NCBI GenBank assembly: GCA_041609895.1
Contig: JBFIPX010000126.1
Coordinates: 1-9,360 of the forward strand
Source of the DNA: JAHHLP01 sp041609895
GTDB taxonomy: Bacteria > Bacteroidota > Rhodothermia > Rhodothermales > JABDKH01
Direction: 5' to 3'
Length of the DNA stretch: 9,360 nucleotides
Position numbers and translations under genes: made by a program. Under the pieces are notes generated by a model, which made no database searches, was not told the origin of the DNA, and was given only the letters and a program-made list of their open reading frames with translations. Shown here piece by piece: positions 1 to 6,211 of this stretch. The stretch's first letter is position 1. The number at the start of each line of letters is the position of its first letter.

Positions 1-534
1 GACGTCCATCGCCAGCGAAGACGAAACGGTTGCTTGCGGAACGTCACGGCTACCGAGACCCGGCGCGACGCCATTGACCGACATGGTCGGCTGTAAGTCT
101 GCGTCCAGGTTTACTTTCAAGAATCGCCGATATACCGGGAGGCCCGCTATGTACTGCTGGAAGAGGACATGATGTGATCTGCCGGTTGACCGTACCGATA
201 CCAGCTCGAGGTTTCCAGATTCGGCAAGTCCATACTCGTTCCGGACCTCGGCAAGGTAGCTTCGAGCGGCCTCAACGGGCGTTTGAGCCGAAGCGATGCG
301 CGCACTTATTGCATAGGTAGCCCGCCGTACCCCATTTCCAACGTCGACACGATAATTGCCCTGTCTGCGGGTTTCGATCGCAAGCGACTTGTCCTCGCGG
401 CTAAGAACGTCGCGTACGTCCGAGCGAAAGATTTCCTCGGTTGGACGGCGATCCATGTCCTGCGCCCGGACCTGCTCGGATAGACCGGACCATAGCAAGC
501 ACGCGACCGCAACAGAAGTAAATTTCCTCAACAT
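1..534 (-). CDS. Secreted metalloprotease precursor, FTP propeptide (partial, N-terminal 178 residues)
   Basis: Reading the minus strand from the ATG at 534 gives an open frame of exactly 178 codons that reaches the window edge without a stop, so the C-terminal part is missing. Residues 1-25 look like a signal peptide: a basic start (MLRK), a hydrophobic stretch (SVAVACLLWSGL), and a likely cut near VRA/QD. Residues 106-160 (HHVLFQQYIAGLPVYRRF, then a KVNLDAD strand and MSVNGVAPGL) match the pattern of the fungalysin/thermolysin propeptide (FTP) domain, the inhibitory and chaperone-like pro-region of secreted M4 and M36 zinc metallopeptidases. The catalytic HExxH would lie beyond the edge, so the peptidase family is inferred. 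The gene is 136 bases downstream of metK on the same strand. No Shine-Dalgarno sequence precedes the ATG. An FTP domain attached to some other secreted enzyme is possible. Confidence 0.75.
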   Translation of the reverse strand, partial: MLRKFTSVAVACLLWSGLSEQVRAQDMDRRPTEEIFRSDVRDVLSREDKSLAIETRRQGNYRVDVGNGVRRATYAISARIASAQTPVEAARSYLAEVRNEYGLAESGNLELVSVRSTGRSHHVLFQQYIAGLPVYRRFLKVNLDADLQPTMSVNGVAPGLGSRDVPQATVSSSLAMDV

Positions 535-603
535 GAACTAATTATCAGCAAAACGGCCAATGCCCCGGCTGCCGTCGGGTCCCTTCCGGCGCGAGGAGCA
601 TCG

Positions 604-615
604 TTTCTTAAGAAA
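604..615. promoter_or_regulatory. 12-base perfect palindrome in the metK-protease gap
   Basis: TTTCTTAAGAAA is a perfect inverted repeat in the 136-base gap between the metK stop and the protease start, about 70 bases before the protease ATG. Its position would suit an operator for the protease gene. It has no loop, so it is unlikely to be a terminator. The rest of the gap shows only weak stems (CTAT/ATAG near 651-660 and GCCG/CGGC near 570-590) and no convincing U-tract terminator for metK. AT-rich palindromes of this size can arise by chance. Confidence 0.25.
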
Positions 616-670
616 AGCTCGCTGTTCCCGTTATCGACAATAGCGTCACAGCTATAAATAGTGAGCCGTG

Positions 671-1828
671 CTAAACCAGGGCCGCTACTGCTGCTTTCAG
701 AGCATCCACCCTGTCGAGTTTCTCCCACGAGAATTCTGATCGCCCAAAATGGCCATACGCGGCCGTACGACGGAATCGCGGCTTCCTTAAATCCAATTTA
801 TCGATAATCTCCGCCGGCTTGAGACTGAATAATTCTTTTACCAGTTCGACGAGATGGTGATCGCTCACCGCACCCGTTCCGAAGCTGTTAACATCTATTG
901 AAACCGGTTCCGAGACGCCGATGGCGTACGCCAACTGCACTTCCACCTCGTCCGCCAGATCCGCTCCGACGATGTTCTTTGCGACGTGACGCGCGGCGTA
1001 CGCGGCAGACCTGTCCACCTTGGTCGCATCCTTTCCGGAAAACGCTCCACCACCATGTGCACCGCGCCCCCCGTACGTATCTACAATGATCTTGCGACCT
1101 GTGAGGCCGGCGTCTCCGTGTGGTCCGCCGATTACGAATCGACCTGTCGGGTTTACGTGCAGGATGACGTCGTCATCGATGAGATCCTGCGGAATGACGC
1201 ACGGGATCAGGAGCTCGCGGACGTCATGATGAATCTTCTCCTGAGAGACGTCCTCATCATGTTGCGTTGACAAGACAATCGTGTGAACTCGGCGCGGCGT
1301 CTTTCGGTCGTCCTCATACTCGATCGTAACTTGACTCTTCGAGTCCGGACGGAGATACGGCATGGCCTTCGTGTCCTTGCGCAAGTGGGCCAGTTCCCGG
1401 ACCAGACCGTGCGAAAACGTGATCGCCATGGGCATCAGCTCATCCGTTTCGCGGCAGGCATATCCGAACATCATACCCTGATCGCCGGCTCCGGTCTCGC
1501 CGGATCCGTCCACCCCCATCGCTATGTCCGCGCTTTGCTCGTGGATGCTGCTCAGTACTCCGCACGAATCCGCGTCAAACCTCAGGGCTGGATCATTATA
1601 ACCGATCTCCCTGATCACATCTCGCGCTATCTCCTGCACGTCGACGATCGCTTTCGATCGAACTTCACCCGAGAGCACGACAAGCCCGGTAGTCACCATG
1701 GTCTCGACTGCTACTCGGCTCTCCGGGTCTTGCGACAGGAACGCGTCCAGAATCGCATCGGAAATCTGATCTGCTACTTTGTCCGGGTGTCCCTCGGAGA
1801 CGGATTCGGAAGTGAAGAGATATGCCAT
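671..1828 (-). CDS. metK: S-adenosylmethionine synthase (methionine adenosyltransferase)
   Basis: A cytosolic enzyme that makes S-adenosylmethionine from methionine and ATP, releasing phosphate and pyrophosphate. The 385-residue length is normal for bacterial MetK. The N-terminus shows FTSESVSEGHPDKVADQISD, with the ATP-binding His14, Asp16 and Lys17. The signature GAGDQGMMFGYA is at 113-124. The glycine-rich segment GGPHGDAGLTGRKI begins at 234, and the P-loop-like GGGAFSGKDATKVDRS is at 259-274. The C-terminal GHFGR...FSWEK segment is also present. All three domains are intact, with no frameshift. The ATG at 1828 fits the conserved MxxxLFTSESV start. No Shine-Dalgarno sequence precedes it, but a possible structured leader lies upstream at 1897-1959. 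The protease gene follows on the same strand after a 136-base gap, so co-transcription is uncertain. Confidence 0.98.
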   Translation of the reverse strand: MAYLFTSESVSEGHPDKVADQISDAILDAFLSQDPESRVAVETMVTTGLVVLSGEVRSKAIVDVQEIARDVIREIGYNDPALRFDADSCGVLSSIHEQSADIAMGVDGSGETGAGDQGMMFGYACRETDELMPMAITFSHGLVRELAHLRKDTKAMPYLRPDSKSQVTIEYEDDRKTPRRVHTIVLSTQHDEDVSQEKIHHDVRELLIPCVIPQDLIDDDVILHVNPTGRFVIGGPHGDAGLTGRKIIVDTYGGRGAHGGGAFSGKDATKVDRSAAYAARHVAKNIVGADLADEVEVQLAYAIGVSEPVSIDVNSFGTGAVSDHHLVELVKELFSLKPAEIIDKLDLRKPRFRRTAAYGHFGRSEFSWEKLDRVDALKAAVAALV

Positions 1829-1896
1829 ACGTGCGTGGTTAGGTGTTTGCTGAACCGGGGGACCCGAGAGCGTGACCCTTGAAAGTTGTAACGGAT

Positions 1897-1959
1897 GCAG
1901 GTGCGAACGCCTTTTGATACTGATAGGTTCACCTGCCGTTTGTGGCAGTCACAACCTAT
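1897..1959 (-). promoter_or_regulatory. Candidate structured leader upstream of metK
   Basis: Bases 1923-1929 (ATAGGTT) pair with 1953-1959 (AACCTAT), and inside them 1933-1937 (CTGCC) pair with 1944-1948 (GGCAG) around a six-base loop, giving 12 pairs in a 37-base hairpin. On the metK transcript, the inner GCAGGTG arm (1930-1936) can instead pair with CACCTGC from 1897-1903, seven perfect pairs that would break the inner stem. Two exclusive pairings in a metK leader are typical of riboswitches or attenuators. I do not recognise the core of SAM-I, SAM-II or SAM-III here. The near-symmetric repeat could instead be a DNA operator, and transcription through it is assumed. Confidence 0.35.
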
Positions 1960-2001
1960 GAATCGCTTATTTCGAAGTCTGGATGTAGGCTGGGTGTCAA
2001 A

Positions 2002-2033
2002 TTGCTTATCGAGTGTGACAACAGTTATTTTAG
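2002..2033 (+). promoter_or_regulatory. Possible acpP promoter
   Basis: TTG at 2002-2004 is followed after 21 bases by TATTTTAG at 2026-2033, which matches the Bacteroidota -7 consensus TAnnTTTG except at one position. It would give an acpP leader of roughly 90-100 bases. Both elements are short and the region is AT-rich, so this is a weak call. Confidence 0.22.
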
Positions 2034-2119
2034 CCCGGAATGTGAAATCTCGCGTAACGAGGACCCGCGCTGGCTCCCACGCGAATCACGTTTGGAATCG
2101 AACAAAGTACCATTTTCAT

Positions 2120-2124
2120 GGAGG
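2120..2124 (+). promoter_or_regulatory. Strong Shine-Dalgarno sequence of acpP
   Basis: GGAGG lies eight bases before the ATG at 2133, an ideal spacing. It overlaps an in-frame ATG at 2118-2120, which argues that 2118 is not the start. It is the only strong Shine-Dalgarno sequence I found before a gene in this window. Confidence 0.85.
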
Positions 2125-2132
2125 CCTTTCCT

Positions 2133-2375
2133 ATGGCAAATGATATTGCCTCAAAGGTGACCGCTATCATCGTGGAGAAGCTCGGAGTTGACGAATCGGA
2201 CATCACACCCGAGGCATCGTTTACCAACGATCTGGGCGCAGACTCACTTGACACCGTCGAACTGATCATGGAGTTCGAGAAAGAGTTTGATCTCACGATT
2301 CCGGACGAAGAGGCTGAGAACATCGCGACCGTGGGAGACGCGGTGACGTATTTGACCGAAAAGACGGGTCAGTAG
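2133..2375 (+). CDS. acpP: Acyl carrier protein
   Basis: An 80-residue acidic protein that carries growing acyl chains as thioesters on a 4'-phosphopantetheine arm during type II fatty acid synthesis. The attachment motif GADSLDTVEL places the modified serine at residue 38. Helix II (DSLDTVELIMEFEKEF) and the following IPDEEAENIATVGDAV segment are typical of AcpP. The start MANDIASKV at 2133 is chosen because a strong GGAGG lies eight bases upstream and the resulting length is standard; the frame is open five codons further to an ATG at 2118 that overlaps that ribosome site. fabF follows after 27 bases, the usual acpP-fabF arrangement, so the two are very likely co-transcribed. Confidence 0.97.
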   Translation: MANDIASKVTAIIVEKLGVDESDITPEASFTNDLGADSLDTVELIMEFEKEFDLTIPDEEAENIATVGDAVTYLTEKTGQ

Positions 2376-2402
2376 CTTTCTAGCACCAGTCCCGACCGCG
2401 CG

Positions 2403-3659
2403 ATGCAAAACGGAAGAAGGGTAGTAGTTACCGGAATGGGGGTCTTGACCCCCATCGGTCTATCCGTCGAGGAGTATTGGACCGCCATGATGGAGGGGCG
2501 GAGTGGTGCAGCTCCGATCACCTACTTCAACACCGATAACTTCGTGACGAAGTTTGCATGTGAGCTGAAGGGGTTCGATGTCAATGATCATATCGATCGC
2601 AAGCTTTCCCGTCGACTCGACATCTTCTGTCAATATGCAATCGTCGTAGCGAACCAGGCCATCTCGGATGCAGGAGTCGACTCTTCTGAGCTCACGGAGG
2701 AGGAGAAGGATCGGATCGGCGTGATTTTCGGGAGCGGAATCGGTGGAATCAAGGTGTTCACCGATCAGGTTCAGACCTACCTTGAGCAGGGCGTCAGGCG
2801 GCTCTCTCCCTTCTTCATTCCGATGCTTATTCCCGATATCGCGCCTGGGTACATATCGATCGAGCACGGTTTCCGTGGCCCGAACTACTGCGTCGTATCC
2901 GCGTGTGCCACCGGCAACAACAACATCGGGGATGCCTTCATGATGATTCAACGCGGGTTGGCCGATGCGGCCGTCTGCGGGGGATCGGAGTCAAGTATCA
3001 CGGAAATGGGCATTGGCGGATTCAATGCGTCTCGCGCCTTGTCTACGCGCAACGACGCGCCCGAGACTGCCAGTCGCCCGTTTGATGTAACGCGGGACGG
3101 GTTCGTCATGGGCGAAGGTGCCGGCGCTTTGTACCTCGAAGCACTTGACTCAGCCAAGGCGCGCGGCGCGAGAATACATGCGGAGGTTGTTGGAATCGGA
3201 ATGAGTGCCGACGCGCATCATGTTACAGCGCCCGATCCAGAGGGCAGAGGTGCGAGGCTGGCGATGGAGACGGCACTGAGAGACGCAGGTCTTCAGCCCG
3301 AGAATGTTGATTACCTCAACATGCACGGTACGTCGACGCCCCTTGGAGACGTCGCCGAGACCAAGGCAATCAAGGCCGTGTTTGGTGACTACGCCTACGA
3401 AATGAACCTGTCGTCGACCAAAAGTATGACCGGTCATCTTCTGGGTGCGGCCGGGGCCGTCGAAGCCGTGGCAACGATTCTAGCAATAAAGCATGATCGC
3501 GTTCCGCCGACGATCAACTTCGAGAATCCGGATCCCGAATGTGATCTGAACTACACGTTCAATGAGGCGCAGAATCGTACGGTCAACGTTGGGGTCAGCA
3601 ACGCATTCGGGTTTGGAGGTCACAACACGACCGTGATCTTCAAAAAGTACGCAGACTGA
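2403..3659 (+). CDS. fabF: Beta-ketoacyl-ACP synthase II
   Basis: A condensing enzyme that elongates acyl-ACP by two carbons using malonyl-ACP with loss of CO2. The 418 residues match FabF length. The start MQNGRRVVVTGMGVLTPIG is the family N-terminus. The active-site cysteine is Cys168 in VVSACATGNNNIGDAF. The catalytic histidines are His309 in NMHGTSTPLGD and His345 in KSMTGHLLGAAG, with the conserved Lys340 in the same motif. The C-terminal NAFGFGGHNTT loop (400-410) that gates malonyl-ACP entry is present. All catalytic residues are in place and the frame is intact. The gene lies 27 bases after acpP and lacks a Shine-Dalgarno sequence of its own. It faces the convergent DciA-like gene with 31 bases between the stop codons. 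FabB is less likely given the acpP linkage and length. Confidence 0.97.
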   Translation: MQNGRRVVVTGMGVLTPIGLSVEEYWTAMMEGRSGAAPITYFNTDNFVTKFACELKGFDVNDHIDRKLSRRLDIFCQYAIVVANQAISDAGVDSSELTEEEKDRIGVIFGSGIGGIKVFTDQVQTYLEQGVRRLSPFFIPMLIPDIAPGYISIEHGFRGPNYCVVSACATGNNNIGDAFMMIQRGLADAAVCGGSESSITEMGIGGFNASRALSTRNDAPETASRPFDVTRDGFVMGEGAGALYLEALDSAKARGARIHAEVVGIGMSADAHHVTAPDPEGRGARLAMETALRDAGLQPENVDYLNMHGTSTPLGDVAETKAIKAVFGDYAYEMNLSSTKSMTGHLLGAAGAVEAVATILAIKHDRVPPTINFENPDPECDLNYTFNEAQNRTVNVGVSNAFGFGGHNTTVIFKKYAD

Positions 3660-3690
3660 ACCAATCCCCGCGTTGCCACCAACACGGTTG

Positions 3691-3987
3691 CTAGCGAAAA
3701 ACAATTTCGCGAACGACCTCACTTCCGACTTGTTTGTTAATCCGTGCCTTCCACTCCTCCCGCTGAAGACTCAGTTCGTGTCTCCACGTAGGTGAGGTGA
3801 TTTTGACAAATAGCCGGCCCCGCGACATCCATGCGGAGTCGGTCACAGCGGCTACTGACGGACCGGCGACCTCATACCAGGCATCTACGGCAGACGCCTC
3901 CTTCAACTTGCCGCGAATACCCAGTTGATCGATAAGTCCCTGAAGTACGGATCCAAGTCGCTTCGGGGGCGTGGACCTTGGCGCCAT
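3691..3987 (-). CDS. DUF721/DciA-like protein
   Basis: A 98-residue protein that fits the DUF721 family by its W37-x2-VAG pattern (WYEVAGPSVAAVTD), the LFVKITSPTWRHEL strand-helix at 59-71, and the closing INKQVGSEVVREIVFR. Family members include DciA, which in many bacteria without DnaC or DnaI helps load the replicative helicase DnaB. Whether this short version does so is inference. Only the compact core domain is present, as is common in Bacteroidota, without the long tails seen in some DciA proteins. The ATG at 3987 has no Shine-Dalgarno sequence. The gene is convergent with fabF and divergent from the TolC-type gene, so it appears to be transcribed alone. No recF, gyrB or dnaA neighbour is visible to support the replication role. 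Confidence 0.82.
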   Translation of the reverse strand: MAPRSTPPKRLGSVLQGLIDQLGIRGKLKEASAVDAWYEVAGPSVAAVTDSAWMSRGRLFVKITSPTWRHELSLQREEWKARINKQVGSEVVREIVFR

Positions 3988-4036
3988 CTTACACCACTCT
4001 AGAAAGCCCGGACTGACGGTGAACCAATAAAGGAAT

Positions 4037-4044
4037 TATTTTTG
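4037..4044 (+). promoter_or_regulatory. Bacteroidota-type -7 promoter box before the TolC-type gene
   Basis: TATTTTTG is an exact match to TAnnTTTG, the -7 element of the primary sigma factor in Bacteroidota. It sits in the short gap after the divergent DciA-like gene. I see no TTTG at the expected -33 position, only GGTGAACC. Transcription would begin around 4050, downstream of the ATG at 4047, which favours the ATG at 4092 as the start of the downstream gene and leaves a leader of about 40 bases. Confidence 0.45.
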
Positions 4045-4091
4045 TAATGGTTCACTCCCTCGTCGACGCACTCCAAACTTCCGGTGTACTC

Positions 4092-5531
4092 ATGTCACGT
4101 TTCCGATTTCTGCTATCGCGGATGGGGCGACTGATCTTCGGCGTGTCTCTGGCCCTGTGTCCGTTCTCTGCGAGCGGCCAGTCGGCGAGCTTCGCCGGTC
4201 CGGACACTGTGAAGTACTCTTTGCGCGAGACCATCTCTCGGGTTCTCGAAGCGAGCCCGGAGGTGGCCGCCGAGCTTTCGAGACAGCAGTCGGCAGAGGC
4301 TAGAACCGACCTGGCAAAGGCGAGTCGTTTCTTGACCGAGTTCTCCTTCACGTCCGCTCACTCGGCCTCTCCGGCCCTCGACAATCCCAACGACACGCCT
4401 ACAGATCAGCTCTACCTCGATCCGGATGTTCGGAACGATTGGGAGAAACTCGGAATGTTCAACGAGATCGAGATAAATGCACTCCAGCCGATCTACACTT
4501 GGGGACAGTTGGGAGGCAGCATCAGGGCCGCCCGCGAAGCCGCCGCGGCTGAGGAAGCGTCTGTCGACGAAACCCGGATTGAAGTAGCCTTCCGCGCGGC
4601 CGAGTCCTACTACTCGCTATTGCTCGCCGAAGGCCTCAAGCGTGTAGCGAATGATGCCGGCGATGTAGTTGCCCGCGCCAAGCGTGAAATCAATCGCCTT
4701 CTCGAAGAGGGAGCGCCAGATGTCGACGATGCCGACCTGTTCCAGGTGCTCATTACCGAGCAAGAGTTTGAGCGCCGTGTCGTGGAGGTCGATGAGCGAC
4801 TCAGAACGGCCGAAATGGCACTACGGAGACAGCTATTCCTGCCGGAGGACATCCGTGTAGCGGTGGCGGACGCATATCTCTTGCCCATAGCGGTCGATGA
4901 CCGGGGCCTAGAGGATTATATGCGGCTGGCGCTCGCCAATCGTCCCGAGATAGAACAGGCGCTCGCCGGTATTCGGGCGCGTGAGGCGTTGGTCGCTGTT
5001 GCCAAATCCGACTTCTATCCCAAGTTGTTCGCAGGCGGAAAGTATCGACTCTCGGCGTCACCCAATCGTTTCCGCCAGCGGAATCCATACATCAGCGACC
5101 GACTTCTAGGTTCTTCTCTTGAGGCAGGTTTGGGGTTCAGGCTGCAACTGAACTTCGCTCAAACGAAGGCGAAGGTGGAACGCGCCCGCGCCCAGCAACA
5201 TGAAGTCGAGTTCCAGCTCGAGGGGCTTCATCAACTCATCCGGTTCGAGGTTGAAGACAAATACCGCGGGCTTCGGATCGCCCGGGCGGCCATGGAGGCT
5301 CAGCAAGAAGCGCTGCGGCTCAGCAAGGAATGGCTGCAGCTCGAGTCTGTTAATTTCGACCTCGATCTCGGCGATACCGAGAACCTCGTCCGGGCAGTGC
5401 AGTCGAACCTCCAGCTGCAAGCGGCAGAGTACCAGGCGGTATTTGAGTACAACATGGCGGTGCTAAAGCTCTACCGGGCGTGTGGTGTGTTGATCGACGA
5501 GCTTCGAACCGGCACGCTTGTTGAAGATTAA
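4092..5531 (+). CDS. TolC-family outer membrane efflux channel
   Basis: An outer membrane factor that as a trimer forms a barrel and periplasmic tunnel used by efflux pumps or type I secretion. From the ATG at 4092 the product has 479 residues. It begins with a signal peptide (MSRFRFLLSRMGRLIFGVSL, cut near SASGQ). Two OEP repeats follow. The first holds INALQPIYTWGQLGG (about 128-142) and a long helical hairpin. The second begins at NRPEIEQALAGIRAREALVA (283 on) with SDFYPKLFAGGKY, then a second helical hairpin ending in the YNMAVLKLYRACG helix. The frame extends upstream to an ATG at 4047, but those 15 residues (MVHSLVDALQTSGVL) precede the signal peptide and a promoter box lies just before that ATG, so 4092 is preferred. 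It heads an operon with the MlaC-like and DUF3047 genes. No inner-membrane pump or adaptor protein is encoded nearby, so the substrate is unknown. Confidence 0.9.
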   Translation: MSRFRFLLSRMGRLIFGVSLALCPFSASGQSASFAGPDTVKYSLRETISRVLEASPEVAAELSRQQSAEARTDLAKASRFLTEFSFTSAHSASPALDNPNDTPTDQLYLDPDVRNDWEKLGMFNEIEINALQPIYTWGQLGGSIRAAREAAAAEEASVDETRIEVAFRAAESYYSLLLAEGLKRVANDAGDVVARAKREINRLLEEGAPDVDDADLFQVLITEQEFERRVVEVDERLRTAEMALRRQLFLPEDIRVAVADAYLLPIAVDDRGLEDYMRLALANRPEIEQALAGIRAREALVAVAKSDFYPKLFAGGKYRLSASPNRFRQRNPYISDRLLGSSLEAGLGFRLQLNFAQTKAKVERARAQQHEVEFQLEGLHQLIRFEVEDKYRGLRIARAAMEAQQEALRLSKEWLQLESVNFDLDLGDTENLVRAVQSNLQLQAAEYQAVFEYNMAVLKLYRACGVLIDELRTGTLVED

Positions 5532-5581
5532 GAGTAGTGAGCGGTAGCTATCGGCTATTTCGCGTTTGTGACCAGGGATAA

Positions 5582-6211
5582 ATGGAAATCTTGTCCACAA
5601 TGCTGTACAGAAGCATAACCACGATTCTGCTTGCTACATTACTCGGCACGGCTCCGCCGGTGTCCAGCGCCCAAAAGACGCCGGACGCGGTGAAGCAGAT
5701 GCTTCAGGAGAGAGATGCGCAGATCAAGAAGATCATCGGCGTGCGCGATGATTTGAGCGAGGCACAGCGGGAGACGCTTAAGGATGTGATCAACGGCGTC
5801 ATCGACTTTGAGGAGATGAGCCGCAGTGCACTCGGACCCCACTGGGAGCCACTGACTTCTGACCAGCGCGACAAGTTCGTTAGTGTCTTTGCGGATATCG
5901 TGCGCAGCCAGTCGCTCGCAAACCTCGAAGTCTATAGATCCAAGGTCACTTATGACGACGTTGTCGTTGAGGGTGATCACGCAACGGTAACCACCACGAC
6001 GCTATACAAGGACGTGCCGACCAAGGTGGTGTACTCAATGGCGTTTCGCGACGGAGACTGGCACGTCAATGACATCGTGCTGGATGACGTCAGTACTGCA
6101 GATGGCTACGCCCGCTCGTTTCAGTCGGTCGTCAGGAAGCGCGGCTTCGACGCGCTGATGACTAGCCTTGTCAAACGCCGCGACAAGGAGTTGTCAGAGC
6201 GCTCTTCATGA
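5582..6211 (+). CDS. MlaC/Ttg2D-family periplasmic lipid-binding protein
   Basis: MlaC proteins carry phospholipids through the periplasm between the MlaA outer membrane complex and the MlaFEDB inner membrane transporter. The 209 residues are normal for the family. A signal peptide spans about 1-30 (MLYRSITTILLATLLGTAPP, cut after VSSA). The conserved VIDFEEMSRSALGPHWEPL segment (73-91) is followed by LTSDQRDKFVSVF. The C-terminal half has the strand pattern ATVTTTTLY, DWHVNDIVLDDVS (159-171) and the closing SFQSVVRKRGFDAL helix. An AGGGA four to five bases before the ATG at 5582 supports that start weakly; the ATG at 5600 would also leave a full signal peptide. The gene starts 50 bases after the TolC-type gene and its stop overlaps the DUF3047 start. 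No other Mla gene is in the window, so the partner is unknown. Related proteins such as HpnM act in hopanoid transport, so the ligand need not be phospholipid. Confidence 0.88.
   Translation: MEILSTMLYRSITTILLATLLGTAPPVSSAQKTPDAVKQMLQERDAQIKKIIGVRDDLSEAQRETLKDVINGVIDFEEMSRSALGPHWEPLTSDQRDKFVSVFADIVRSQSLANLEVYRSKVTYDDVVVEGDHATVTTTTLYKDVPTKVVYSMAFRDGDWHVNDIVLDDVSTADGYARSFQSVVRKRGFDALMTSLVKRRDKELSERSS

Larger units (their letters stand above)
1829..2132. other. Divergent intergenic region between metK and acpP
   Basis: About 300 bases separate the divergent starts of metK and acpP, with no coding frame that looks like protein. The region must hold both promoters. It contains the hairpin and alternative stem at 1897-1959, a possible acpP promoter at 2002-2033, a TGTCAA (TTGACA on the minus strand) at 1995-2000 without a good matching -10, and an inverted repeat TCGCGT/ACGCGA at 2050-2055 and 2079-2084. 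Short open frames crossing it, such as one from 1895 to 2143, have no recognisable sequence and overlap the acpP start. Confidence 0.7.

Noticed and set aside
1283..1882. 199-codon open frame on the plus strand opposite metK
   Set aside because: It lies almost wholly antisense to the certain metK gene, has no recognisable motif and continues past the metK start; it is a shadow of metK codon use.
1829..1960. Known SAM-I riboswitch before metK
   Set aside because: The conserved SAM-I core (AGAGnGGnGGAGGGA and GCAACC) is not present in the leader; only the unassigned competing stems are reported.
1995..2000. TTGACA (minus strand) as a sigma-70 -35 element for metK
   Set aside because: No acceptable -10 sequence is found 16 to 19 bases downstream of it.
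2118..2132. Upstream ATG as the acpP start
   Set aside because: It overlaps the strong GGAGG ribosome site for the ATG at 2133 and would add five residues not typical of acyl carrier proteins.
2460..2951. 163-codon open frame opposite fabF
   Set aside because: It is fully antisense to fabF, whose catalytic residues are all present, and its translation has no family pattern.
3660..3690. Terminator between convergent fabF and the DciA-like gene
   Set aside because: Only a four-pair GTTG/CAAC stem with no T tract is visible, too weak to call.
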